Source: Beta vulgaris subsp. vulgaris (Eukaryota > Streptophyta > Magnoliopsida > Caryophyllales > Amaranthaceae). From it: DNA of 64,000 nucleotides. Both the position numbers and the translations under genes were made by a program. Of the stretch, positions 1 to 10,262 are shown one piece after another (the stretch's first letter is position 1; each line of letters begins with the position of its first letter). A model generated the notes under the pieces. That model was given only the letters and a program-made list of their open reading frames with translations. It made no database searches and had not been told where the DNA came from. Location of the stretch: positions 35,883,660-35,947,659 of the forward strand of contig NC_079205.1 of NCBI RefSeq assembly GCF_026745355.1. The letters run 5' to 3'.

Positions 1-267
1 GCAAAAGGGCCAAAAGTCGTTGCAATAGGTCTATTGCAACGGTTTTGAACCGTCGCATTTGTTGGCGTTGCAGTAGACCTATTGCAACGGCTATTTGAAC
101 CTATTGCAACAGCTGAACATACCGTTGCCTTAGATCACCTATCTAATGCAATGGATTTGTAAGTGGTAGATTTAAGTATATTACGCAACGGTTTAGGCTA
201 TCGCAATGCCTAGTATAAGAGCTATTACAACCACCTATTACGACGCCTATAATATTATAGCTTAGTA

Positions 268-278
268 ATGTGTGTGTA

Positions 279-320
<42 letters not shown>
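268..320. repeat. (GT)n/(TA)n microsatellite
   Basis: TGTGTGTATG followed by an uninterrupted TA run of about 30 bases. Confidence 0.9.
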
Positions 321-322
<2 letters not shown>

Positions 323-3300
323 CCAGAAAAAAAGAAACTAGGGAGGAACTCAATTAACAGGCCAACATGCATGACTTTTGGGATAAAAAATTATAGGCGT
401 ATATTATTAGATTCAGTACATATACATAATATCTGTGACTTTATTTGCTATATTATTAGATTCAGGGAAGGGCTTTGGAGTCTTGTGGTAGTGGGAAGAA
501 GTTGCTCCATAAGATATGGGCAATACTATAGGATCACATGGGTTTGGACTTTGGCATTTGGAGGCTTGAATGGGGAGCAGGTGGAGTCAATGGGTCATGG
601 GCTCATGATATCTTATACTCCAGTCTATTTTATGTTTTTAACAATGACAACATACCTCACACCATCGGTAACTTATAGGCCTACTAAAACTTATTAGAAG
701 CCTACTATAATTATATCAAAAGCATTAGAAGCCTATCAAGACTCATTTCCAACTAGCAAAATAAAGAAGTTTCATATCTTTGTAATATCTTTTTAGATTT
801 TTTTCTCCTTCACCAGTACCAAATGCAAATCATGATCTTCTAAATATAAAAAGAGTCCCCCTCCCCACAATTAGAACATAGAACACCAAATGATGCACAA
901 TTCACAATATTACAAGGATATAATAGAGAAAAAAAACATAAGGTTGAGGATAAACAAAATAAATCCCTAGGCCTACGTGACTTCTACAGCAATACTAGAT
1001 GCTTTTCACGATCTTCTAAATCTAGAAAGAAAGAATCTCACAAAATTAGAACAAATAAATCTAAATGATGCACAATGCACAAAATTTGAAGGACCCATAG
1101 TTCATAATAATAAATGTGAAACATGTTTACAAGGGTAGTCACCTGGTAGTCCTTGCAAAAGTTTTCCTTCACTGGTGTTGTGATACGTGTTTTACTGCCA
1201 ACATTTCAGAAAAGAGCATACTAGACAACAGGTTCCCCTAGTTTGAACAAACAGGCACCAAAAAAAGCTGTAAATTTTTGTTCTATGGAAGGAAAACATG
1301 TAGCCAAACAAACACTGCAGAATTCGTATTTAATAGTCGTAACATACATACATATTGATCACAATACAAGGGAAAATGTGAAGAAGCATAAAGGGGAGAA
1401 ATCTTGAGTTTTCATCAAACAAAAACATAAAAGATCTAGTGCACTATAGAGATACAATAATAATATTCTGGAATTACTCCTTAAACCATCTCTAGGTTAC
1501 AAGTTATTAGTAGGTTCAACATTTGCAGCAAGTTAGCAAATATATATGTCCACTACGTCTATGATCGCAAACTTGTGTAAATACTATTACCAATTTAGCA
1601 GTAAAAACAGACAATATAACCATCATCAATCACAAATATTATGCAAAAATAAGAACTACATAACCCTGCTAACAGCTCCAAATTTCTTACTTGCTCCTCC
1701 TAACACCATATCAAAATAAAGAAAATCTCCTTTGTGACTCCCCTAGTTTAATTGATCTTTATCTCATGCTGTTATAGGTTGTGGAGGACGTATATGAGTA
1801 AGGTCGGATAGCCAATGGGTTAGTAGATCATTTTTAACCTTTTGTAGGTTGTAATGTATTTCCAATAATTGTGGTTAGGTGTGATTTTCCCTTCTCTTCA
1901 GCAACTACAAACAAGAATTACTTAACTGGATGGTTGCATCTCTTGGAGGATTTATCCTAATCAAACAAAAGGGCCACATTCATAAATTTGGTATAAGCAC
2001 AATTGCTTCGTTAGTCGTACAGAGGAAGTTAAAGGAAACTAAGCTCCAAATAAATGAAACGGGCTTCTTTAATTTTGTTCTCTAACTGATACATTCCTTC
2101 ATCGTCCAATACCCCATATGGATAACAGTAGGATTTGCCTAAAAGGAGCTATTATCCAACTGATGCATCAATGAAGAAGTTGATTAGCAAAGAAATATCT
2201 AAACAACCAAAAAGCAGACAAGATGCACCAAGTATTTTGCAAGACTTGTGGGGATGGACCTAATCCTATTACCCGTAAGCCTGAAGTTCGACCTCTTCAG
2301 GATAATAATGACAAGATCATTGAATTACTGGAAAAATAAAAACTCATTTAAAAAGGACAATTAACGAACAACAATATAGATCCAAATTCCAATTTAACAA
2401 ATTATGCCATTATGCAACACCAATTTTATGAAAAATCAAATTGTTCCCCCTGAAATTATGAAGTAAGAAGTTGCTACAAATTAGAAAAGAAAAACGAAAA
2501 AGTTTCTAAAACAATTTATATGAAGTAGAAGAAATAAAAGATAGAATAAGTAAAGGTGAGAGAGAAGGAAACATATTATTGTACCACTGCCAAAGAACGA
2601 CGAAGCATGGAATTTAACTCAAAATTAGTGGAATTATGCTCGTTAATAATTGCAGAAAAGCTTCGCAACAATGGTGTCTTTAATGACGGCGATCAAATTA
2701 GCGATGGGAGACGCAATTCTGACTTCATTGTGGGTGTTTTGATCATCGTCAACAATCCCCTTTTTCACTTACCTAATTTCGACTACACCAGGAATTCAAG
2801 GTCCGATAACCCTAGTTATCACCTCCTCAATCGTTGCTACTTTCGTCTTCTTCTACACCTTCATCGACTGACTTCTCGACGGTGCATTTTACGCAGTCGG
2901 AATGGTCGCGATTCATTCCTCGTTTTTTTCGCTCGGATTTTGGGTGATTTTGTGAAATTGGAAGTTTGTGGAACATACGTGAATCCATAAAATCAAATTT
3001 GAATCCCTAATTATTCAATTGAAAACCCCCACTTATAAGCAACAAATTCAACCTAGAGGATAAGATAAGGTAAGTGGAGGGACAAATGGAGGTAGAGAGA
3101 GCTATATTGAAACTGAAAAGGGTTTGAAATTTAAAAGTTGAAATTTAGAGAGAGAATTAGAGGGAAACAAAGATTATATGCAAGCAATTCGTTCAATCTG
3201 AGATATCGTTGCCATAGGTCGTTTTAACATGACAAAGATGGTAAGTTTATGCTACTGCAACAGTTAAACCATGGTCGTTGTTGTAGATCAATAAATTCAT

Positions 3301-3339
3301 GTGCCTATTGCAACAACTAAACCATTACGTTGCCATATA

Positions 3340-3599
3340 CTCCCTCCGTTTCATATTAATCTACACACTTTGACATTTTACACTATTTACAAATTACACT
3401 TTGACTCTCGTTTGTGATTTATACGTGAATAAAAATATAGTCATGTGGGATCTTGTTAGATTTGTCTTAGTATGTATATTATTAATATGTACTTTTTATA
3501 ATTTTTACAAATACAAAACTAAAAATATATGTCTTCAAAGTTTTACATTGGCATGCGTGAAAAGTGTAAGTGTGTAGATTAAAAATGAAACAGAGGGAG
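3340..3599. mobile_element. Stowaway-like MITE (Tc1/mariner type)
   Basis: Begins CTCCCTCCGTTTCATATTAA and ends with the near reverse complement (AAATGAAACAGAGGGAG). It is flanked by TA on each side (3338-3339 and 3600-3601), the mariner-type target duplication. It is about 260 bp, has no coding capacity, and sits inside the GTTGCAAT-rich element. Confidence 0.85.
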
Positions 3600-4035
3600 T
3601 ATCAATCTAGTGCAACGATTTTACATTATCCGTTGCCATAGCCCAACATCTTGATCTATATTGATATGAGTCGTTGCATTAGACATTTCTATTGCAACGA
3701 CATAAATTAGATCGTTGCATTAGCTATTTTTAAATTGTTGCCTTTGTTAAAAAATGTAGTAGTAGAGGTTAAATGATATTACATGACATAGAAAAACTGG
3801 AAAAAATTCAACGTCAGAAACCGGCATAAGTTAGTAGTCAACAAAAAATATGATAAAATAAGATAGCTTGGAATAATAATTTTTTCTAAGGTAGTTTCTC
3901 GCAAAAAAATATATAAAACTTAGTTTTCGGCAAAATAAATCCTAAAAAATCTGGAGGGGGTACACAACATATCCCTTAGACTAAGGGGAGCGACAAATTA
4001 CCACAAAGTACATAATTTGAAGAACTTTGATTAGA

Positions 4036-4040
4036 ATGAC
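4036..4040. repeat. Target site duplication of copia (left)
   Basis: ATGAC here is repeated exactly at 9569-9573, directly outside the other LTR. Copy B carries the unoccupied site. Confidence 0.93.
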
Positions 4041-4221
4041 TGACAACATGTAGAAGAAAGAAGAAGATATGATTCGTTATTATTCACGTGAAACAATCTC
4101 CCTGTATATTAATAGGGAGGCACATACAAAAAGATAGGAATACTTCCTAAAAGATAGGAATACAAGTTAAGGAAAATAATCCTAACAAATCATAACAAAT
4201 CATGCCTAGAATATCTCTACA
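4041..4221 (-). repeat. LTR (3' LTR of the minus-strand copia)
   Basis: TGACAACATGTAGAAG ... ATATCTCTACA, TG..CA bounded, 181 bp. It is about 30 bp longer than the other LTR because of an internal duplication around AAAGATAGGAATAC (4131-4165). Confidence 0.93.
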
Positions 4222-4233
4222 GCCCCCCTCAAG
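4222..4233 (-). other. Polypurine tract of copia
   Basis: Read on the minus strand, CTTGAGGGGGGC lies directly before the 3' LTR (TGTAGAGATATT). This is the expected plus-strand priming site. Confidence 0.85.
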
Positions 4234-4987
4234 TTGGAGCATGGGGCGCAAAAATGCGCAACTTGGACATCAGAATATCGAATTGAGACTTGCCAAGCGC
4301 CTTGGTGAAAATGTCAGCCAACTGAGCGGAAGTAGGAACGTAAGATGGAGCAATCAGTCCATCCTTGATGGCATCCCGAACAAAATGACAATCAACTCCA
4401 ATGTGCTTGGTGCGTTCATGAAACACCGGATTGTTGGCAATATGAATAGCCGACTCACTACAGAAAAGAGCAATCGCCTGAGGATGATAAACACAAAGAC
4501 TCAAAAGAAGCCCCTTGAGCCACTTAAGCTCACAAGTAATAGCCATCATAGACCGATACTCGGCCTAAGCAGAAGACAAAGAAACAGTGTGTTGTTTCTT
4601 AGTTTTCCACGAAATAGGGGAACCACCCAGGAAGACAAGCCAACCAGACAATGAGCGTCGCGTAATAGGGCAGGCAGCCCAATCATAATCACACCAACCC
4701 TGTAGAGAAAGATCTCTATCAGCACGAAGAAGGATACCCTGCCCAGGGGTACCCTTCAGATAGCGCACAATATGAACTGCGGCCTCCCAGTGAGCCACAT
4801 GAGGAGCCTGAAGAAACTGAGACAGGATGTGCACAGAATAGGCGAGATCAGGACGAGTAACAACCAAATAGATGAGACGACCAACAAGTCGACGAAAGCG
4901 CTCAGGGTCATCAAACAAGGGACCCTCATCATATGCGAGACGATGATTTTGCTCCATAAGAAAACAACACAGCTTTGCGCCCAGCAA
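4229..4987 (-). pseudogene. copia RNase H domain, broken
   Basis: The minus strand reads a C-terminal RT/RNase H region. Seen are DDPERFRRLVGRLIYL, TRPDLAYSVHILSQFL, WCDYDWAACPITRRSLSGW, then EYRSMMAITCELKWLKGLLL and HIGVDCHFVRDAIKDG, and the copia C-terminus LADIFTKALGKSQF. An in-frame stop at about 4563 separates LSSA from AEYRSM where the family has a sense codon. The piece ends just before the PPT. Confidence 0.92.
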
Positions 4988-5023
4988 ACCAACCTCAGAA
5001 ATGATATCAAGAGTATACTTGCG

Positions 5024-5718
5024 TTAACAAAGAAAGAGCCCAGACGAGCTTCTAGCAACCTCAATGCCCAAAAAATATTTTAAATCCCCCAAGTCCTTCA
5101 TTTTAAAACAATCGCTGAGATATGCTTTGAACAGAGATAATGCAGCGGAATCATTCCCAGAAATAATAAGATCATCAACGTAAACCAACACATTGATTTG
5201 AATGGAACCACGTGTAAAGGTGAACAAAGAGTAATCAGAGTATGATTGCAAGAACACATACCCTTTCAAAGCCGTGACCAATTTCGCAAACCAACACTGG
5301 GGTGCCTGTTTTAACCCATATAAAGATTTACGCAAGCGACAGACAAGATTAGGATCAGAACAAGCAAAGCCAGGAGGAAGTTTCATGTAAACCTCCTCAT
5401 CAAGATCCCCATGTAAAAAAGCATTATGTACATCCATCTGGTGAAGCTCCCAATTTTCGGAAGTAGCTATAGCAAGGAAATCCCGAACTGTAGTCATCTT
5501 GGCCACTGGAGCAAAAGTCTCGGTATAATCAATGCCCGCTTGCTGATGATTGCCAAAGACAACCAAACGAGCCTTGAGACGTTCAATACGTCCATTGGAA
5601 TGATATTTGATGCGATAAACCCACTGACTACCCAAAGCATGTTTTCCCGGGGAAGGGGATCAAGGGTCCAAGTGTCATTGTCCTCAAGAGCCTGGATCTC
5701 CTGTTGCATGGAGGCCCA
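5024..5718 (-). pseudogene. copia reverse transcriptase domain, broken
   Basis: A typical Ty1/copia RT: WVYRIKYHSNGRIERLKARL, GIDYTETFAPVAKMTTVR, HQMDVHNAFLHGDLDEEVYM, LYGLKQAPQCWFAKL and the catalytic YVDDLIISGND. The N-terminal part (EIQALEDNDTWTLDPLP) is in another frame, so there is a frameshift near 5640. An in-frame stop lies near 5025 in GLFLC*RKYTLD. A stop near 5717 also separates it from the upstream linker. Confidence 0.95.
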
Positions 5719-7129
5719 TCAGCAGTCATGTTTCATAGCCTCTTTGAAAGAACGTGGTTCCTGTTCAGAAATAAGAGCTGCAAGAAACTTTCGGTAATTC
5801 ACAAAATAATTGTCACAATTTACATAGTGAGTCAAGGGATAAGGAGTACCTGAAGGATGAGAGGAAGGGAGAGAAGGAGATGACGAACTTATACCGGGAG
5901 CACTGATGGCATGGGTGACGTAGTTGCGAAGGCGAGTGGAGGGTATTTTGTCACGAAGCCCACGACCCAAGGCCGTAGGCGGAGAAGAAGGAGAAACCGG
6001 ATCAGAGGGGGGAGAAGTGTGGACCGCGTCAGTAGGTGGTGAAGGGGTTGTAGAAGAAGGCCCAAGAGAGAGAGGCGGGTGATGGGTAGAGAATGGGCCA
6101 GATGCAGAAGGCAAATCTGCGCCAGGCGCGGAAGAGGGGCGCGCGCGGGGATCGGTAGCAGGGGGTTTGTGGGCTGGGCCGAAGAAGAGGGTGAAGGAGA
6201 AAAAGGAATAGGAGCGGCGGGGATAGGCTGGACAGGAGGAATTTTATGGGGCGCATTTTGTGGCTGGGAGAAGGGATAGAAGGAGTGTCGGGCGGCTGGG
6301 CTGAACATGAGGGTGGGGGTAAATTTTGTGGGGCGTCATACTCATCGAAATCATAGGGAATGTAGGGGGTGTTAGGAAACATTTCTTGTGGAGCTATGTT
6401 AACATCTTCTACAGACAAAAATGGAAAAGTAGCCTCAAAGAACTTAACATCTCTAGAGATAAAAAATTCACGAGTGTCAAGATCATACAACTTCCACCCT
6501 TTTTTGCCAAAAGGATAACCCAGAAAAAGACATTTACGGCTACGACTAGCAAATTTATCCCCCTTTGTTTTTTTATTATGAGCGAAAGCAAGACAACCAA
6601 AGACACGAATAACATCATAGGCAAGAATTCGACCAAATAAGCATTCAAAAGGAGACTTGCCATTGAGTAATAAAGACGGAGTGCGATTAATGAGATACGC
6701 AGCAGCAAGAACAGATTCCCCCAAAAAATAGATAGGTAAGTGAGCTTGAAAACGTAAGGCACGGGCTACATTTAGAATATATTGATGTTTACGTTCTACC
6801 CTTCCGTTTTTTTCTGGGGTAGCCATACAAGAAGTTTGAAAAAGAACGCCAGTGGCAGAAAAATACTCAAGTAAGCAATTGAATTCAGTTTCGTTATCAC
6901 TTTGGACAATTTTAATGGTTTGAGAAAATTGACCATCAACCATAGCAACAAAGGACATAAAAACAGCAAACACCTCCAATTTATCGATCAATCAAAAGAT
7001 ATGTCCATACAGCTCGAGAATAGTCATCAACAATTGTTAAAAAAAAACGAGCACCACTAGAGGAAACATGCCGATATGGCCCCCATAAATCACAATGAAT
7101 TTTCTCAAAAATACGAGAAGCACGAGTAT
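5719..7129 (-). pseudogene. copia integrase core and linker, truncated by a MITE
   Basis: The minus strand shows the DDE integrase. The first Asp is in EKIHCDLWGPY, the second in VQSDNETEFN and the Glu in PEKNGRVERKHQ, followed by GCLAFAHNKKTKGDKF and RKCLFLGYPFGKKGW. A proline/serine-rich linker follows (about 5890-6300) with a frameshift between overlapping frames near 6030-6110. A frameshift also separates the first Asp segment (6981-7121) from the rest near 6985. The N-terminal zinc-binding part lies beyond the MITE, at 7687 onward. Confidence 0.92.
7122..7129. repeat. 8-bp TSD of hAT-type MITE (left)
   Basis: ACGAGTAT, repeated exactly at 7687-7694. In the copia frame it encodes part of the junction between the pre-integrase and integrase segments. 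Confidence 0.88.
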
Positions 7130-7686
7130 GATGGCAATATCCAGTGGACCACCCGCTCACCCGCTCCATCCGTCTTAATGGACGGGTGAAAAACCCAGTT
7201 TAAACGGATGGTGAACGGGTGACGGATTAACGGATGCGGGTGATGGATCGGATTCGGGTGGACAATTTTCATTCATCACCCGACCCGTTAATCCGACCCA
7301 TCACCCGTTTATTTAAAAAAAATATTCTCTAGGTCCAATCCTCAAGGCCCAGCTAAATGTTCAAATCTAAAAGCCCAATGCCCAACCTAATTTCCTAATT
7401 TCTGTATGCAAATTACTGTAATTTTGAACTTAATTTGAATTGTGGTTGTGGATCTATGGTTTTGTCGGTTGAAATTTTATTTTTCTGAAATTTTATGGTT
7501 AGCATTATTTTGAGGAAATTTCACCCGATTATAACCCGATCCATCCGTTCACCCGAAAGTAAATGGATGGATGGATTCGGGTGGTGATTTTTCCGGGTGA
7601 TGGATGGATCGGGTGGTGCGGATGGTAGCGGGTAATGGATGCGGGTGATGCTCCACCCGCCCCGAACCCGATCCATTTACATCTCT
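7130..7686. mobile_element. hAT-type MITE inserted in the copia integrase region
   Basis: About 557 bp without coding capacity, bounded by the 8-bp duplication ACGAGTAT. Both ends are filled with CACCCGC/CGGGTGA and GATGGATCGGG motifs in opposite orientation. The outermost bases (GATGGCAAT at left; AGAGATGTAAATGG read inward from the right) match the imperfect terminal repeats of plant hAT MITEs. If it is skipped, the copia reading frame joins across the site as DTR-ASRIFEK. Confidence 0.88.
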
Positions 7687-8750
7687 ACGAGTATCACTAG
7701 AAGGAAATTTATGTCTGGAATGTTTAGAACGAAAACAAATCGCACAATTAGGATCTAAACTACCCTTATTATTGCAGAGAGGAGGGAGTAATTTTACGAC
7801 TTTTTCAGAGGATGGCCCATGCGGCAATGCCAGAGCTCCAAAAACGAAGTGGAAGACGGAAGAGATACATGATGGATGGAATCAGTGCCGATAGAGTAGT
7901 ATAAGTCGTCCTTCCTAATCCCCGTTCCAATCAGCGCCTTCACGGGGTCCTGTATGACACACATAGAAGAAGTAAATTGAACATCACACTGTAAATCATC
8001 GCTAAATTGTGACACAGAAAGTAAATTACAGTTCAAATTTCGAACAAAAAAAACATTCTTAAGAGTTATATGAGACGTTAAGCAAACCGAACCAACCATG
8101 GTGGAAACGACAGAAGTACCATTGGGAAGGCCAACCGGACAGACAAAATTTTTTACATCAAATAACCAAGAATCATTACCAGTAACATGATGAGTAGCAC
8201 CAGTATCTATGATCCACAAAGTGTTATCAAACGTACCATTCAAGCGGTTAGAAGACACATGAGCATTACCAAATAGGCCCGCAAGAGCCTTCCACTGATC
8301 TGGGCTGAAGAGAGGAGCTGCGGAGCTGCTACCCGGTACGATGGAGGCAACACCCGAGCTGTTGGAAGCAGCCAGAACAGGCCCGGCAGCCACGGCGTTG
8401 GCGCGAGCAGGAGGCTTGCCGCGACCAGCACCCTTATTTCGGTCAGGAGGATAGCCATGTAACTCGTAACAGTGAGAGGCCCCATGGCCCTTCTTTTTAC
8501 AATGAGTGCAAGTAAGGTGAGCCCAACAGGAAGAGGTATCGTGGCCTTGCTTATGACACAACCCGCATATGGCCGAGAGGACCCACGGCCAGCAGGTGGG
8601 GGTCGCAAACAGAGAAGTTGAGAGCTTCGGTAGGCTTGTCAAGAGGGGCGGATTGGGAGGCTCGAACCCTTTCATCTTATACAAGATGATAGGCCCGATC
8701 AAGGGTCGGCAAGGGTTCCATGGATAAAATATTAGAACGCAAATTACCAT
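7687..8750 (-). pseudogene. copia zinc knuckles, protease and GAG-pre-integrase, broken
   Basis: The minus strand shows two CCHC knuckles in tandem, CGLCHKQGHDTSSC and CTHCKKKGHGASHC (both CX2CX4HX4C). The aspartic protease motif WIIDTGATHHVTGND follows, then the GAG-pre-integrase LWHCRMGHPLKK. The continuation after a frameshift at about 7800-7830 is PNCAICFRSKHSRHKFPSSD, which ends at the MITE. The ORF overlaps the upstream gag frame, so at least one frameshift lies near 8680-8750. Confidence 0.93.
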
Positions 8751-9348
8751 ATAATTCAGAATTCAAGCCCATCAAAAACTCATGCAATCTAGAGGTTTCA
8801 CGTCGTTGATTATGAAGATCACCAGCAGTACATTTATCACAACAAGAACATGTGATAAGGGGTTCAAGGAGAGAAAGTTCCACCCATAAAGCATTCAATT
8901 GACCGAAATATGTGGAAATAGACATGGTACGGGTTTGTTCACAACGGGCAATAGATGATTTTAGTTTTTGTATGCGAGGTTCATTAACAATAGAAAAACG
9001 TTGACGAAGATGATCCCATAAACGTTTAGGATCACAAAATTTAGTTAATGTACTTTTTACCTCAGGAGTTATGGTGTTTGTGATCCAGGACACGAGCATG
9101 GCCTGAATGGTAAGCCAATCACTATCGGTGCAAGGAGGAAGAGGTGCAGACATAGTGCCATCCACAAAGCCGAATTTACGCCGAGCAACCAACGCTAACT
9201 GAATATCAAAAGCCCAATCCGCATAATTATCAGGACGAAGTCGGGTAGGAGTAAGAAAATCACCAGGCCGATCTTGAGGGCCGAGAAAAAACGGTGAAGA
9301 GGAATCGATTTTGGGCGGCGGTGGCAGAGGGGCATCCTCGCCAGCCAT
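8677..9348 (-). pseudogene. copia gag (UBN2-type) N-terminal half
   Basis: The minus strand starts MAGEDAPLPPPPKIDSSSPF and contains LRPDNYADWAFDIQLAL, SWITNTITPEVKSTL, LWDHLRQRFSIVNEPRIQKL and the RRETSRLHEFLMGLNSELY signature of plant copia gag. It is open for about 223 codons, starts just inside the 5' LTR, and is the best-preserved part of the element. A frameshift cuts it from the zinc knuckles. Confidence 0.92.
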
Positions 9349-9398
9349 GCCGAATAGTTTTGGTTAAAAAAAAATTTTAGGTTTTGATGATGGTTTGC

Positions 9399-9417
9399 AT
9401 AACCTGCTGTTATACCA
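9399..9417 (-). other. Primer-binding site of copia
   Basis: Read on the minus strand, TGGTATAACAGCAGGTTAT directly follows the 5' LTR. It resembles the initiator-methionine tRNA PBS (TGGTATCAGAGC) with a few changes. Confidence 0.8.
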
Positions 9418-9568
9418 TGACAGAATGTAGAAGAAGGAAGAAGATTTGATTTGTTATTATTCACTTGAAACAATATCCCTGTATATTAATCGGGAGGCAC
9501 ATACAAAAAGATAGAAATAAGAGTTAAGAAAAATAATCCTAACAAATCATGCCTCGAATATCTCAACA
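9418..9568 (-). repeat. LTR (5' LTR of the minus-strand copia)
   Basis: TGACAGAATGTAGAAG ... ATATCTCAACA, 151 bp, partner of 4041-4221. It is followed outside by the TSD ATGAC (9569-9573). Confidence 0.93.
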
Positions 9569-9573
9569 ATGAC

Positions 9574-9849
9574 ACAACAAGGAATACATGCAGTAGTGGT
9601 ACATGATTTTGAGAACGTGTAAATAAAATTTTAGTGCAACATGATACAAACAAGAAGTAGCAACATACATGTAACAACATGACCAATACAGAAATGGTGT
9701 TATTTAGGTAGAAAGTCCAAATATTACTGCATGCGTATATCTAAACTACCACATCCAGACATATGCGGCATAAATAATAGACATGGGACTATGGGAGCTT
9801 AATTTTGGTGATACTTATGCATTGCTTAGCATCTTCAGCTTCAGGTTCT
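9574..9849. other. Non-coding 3' flank of knottin gene, copy A
   Basis: No gene is seen. It aligns with 24735-24973 of copy B with few differences. It holds the knottin 3' untranslated region if the gene is expressed. A short minus-strand ORF (9486-9686) crosses the LTR boundary and is not credible. Confidence 0.6.
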
Positions 9850-10161
9850 TCAGCTGCATGAACCCCCGAAAATACTGCTGCAGGAATACCCTGGGCAACA
9901 ATGGCTAAAGGCGTGGCAAGAAGCCCCTGAAACTTGGCACGATTGGCAAGAAAAACTTACAACCTCCCAATGCGTAAAGACGTCTAATTGACAGCTAGAG
10001 CCCTCGCAACAGTCTGCATCTGTGCCGCACCCTTCGCCAACGGCGGTGCATGCCTTGGCGTTGGTGCTCATGGTAACCATAATCACACCTATTAGCAGAA
10101 GAACAAGCAACATTTTGCTACTAATTTTAATCCTCTTCATCATTTTCATCATTTCTGCCAT
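9850..10161 (-). CDS. Secreted two-module knottin-like cysteine-rich peptide
   Basis: A 103-residue product. Residues 1-37 are a basic, methionine-rich start, a leucine/isoleucine/valine core (about 17-30) and a cleavage-like STNAKA, so a secretory signal peptide is likely. The rest, about 66 residues, has 12 cysteines in two consecutive modules, each C-x6-C-x5-CC-x4-C. The last loop is 14 residues in module 1 and 7 in module 2, and the modules are 2 residues apart. The C...C...CC...C...C layout is that of inhibitor-cystine-knot (knottin) peptides; plant members are usually single-module antimicrobial or inhibitory peptides. The role here is inferred as apoplastic defence; no target can be named. 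A TATA box lies about 94 bases upstream. The ATG at 10161 is the first in frame after that TATA box. Copy B of the gene is frameshifted. Confidence 0.8.
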   Translation of the reverse strand: MAEMMKMMKRIKISSKMLLVLLLIGVIMVTMSTNAKACTAVGEGCGTDADCCEGSSCQLDVFTHWEVVSFSCQSCQVSGASCHAFSHCCPGYSCSSIFGGSCS

Positions 10162-10254
10162 ATCTAATTCTAACGCTGTAAAATTTGTGTTATTTATGTG
10201 TTTGTTTTTGTATGTTTAATGTTATTGTTTGCTCATACAAATGGAAGTTTAAAC

Positions 10255-10262
10255 TTTATATA
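10255..10262 (-). promoter_or_regulatory. TATA box of knottin gene, copy A
   Basis: TATATAAA on the minus strand, about 93 bases before the start codon. That leaves room for a 5' leader of about 60 bases. It is conserved in copy B. Confidence 0.6.

Larger units (their letters stand above)
1..3763. mobile_element. CACTA-like non-autonomous element, left end outside window
   Basis: Both flanks of this stretch (1-250; 3190-3339 and 3600-3750) are crowded with direct and inverted copies of short motifs such as GTTGCAAT, TTGCAACGG and CCGTTGC, the subterminal-repeat style of plant CACTA (En/Spm) elements. The right edge reads TGTAGTAGTAG, a degenerate relative of the usual terminal TAGTG, and coincides with the start of duplicated block A. 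The middle (about 2550-3180) is less AT-rich and ends in GAGAGAGA tracts like a plant 5' leader. A 144-codon ORF at 2556-2990 resembles nothing I know and is not called as a gene. No transposase is visible. The CACTA assignment is inferred because the left terminus is missing. Confidence 0.45.
4041..9568 (-). mobile_element. Ty1/copia LTR retrotransposon, full structure, decayed coding
   Basis: It has two LTRs, a PBS, a PPT and a 5-bp TSD. Coding domains run in copia order (gag, zinc knuckles, protease, integrase, RT, RNase H) on the minus strand. The LTRs differ at about 9 of the first 99 aligned bases, so the insertion is old. The frame is broken by several stops and frameshifts and by a MITE at 7130-7686, so it cannot be autonomous now. 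The insertion is present in copy A and absent from copy B. Confidence 0.95.

Noticed and set aside
371..697. 108-codon ORF on the plus strand
   Set aside because: Within the GTTGCAAT-rich element. No domain, composition or signal supports it.
2556..2990. 144-codon ORF on the plus strand
   Set aside because: Lies in the gene-leader-like interior of a CACTA-like element. Composition is not protein-like and no family was recognised.
9925..9960. Possible intron in the knottin gene (GTAAGT donor and TTTCAG acceptor on the minus strand)
   Set aside because: It would be only about 34 bases, too short for a plant intron. Reading through it gives perfect cysteine spacing.
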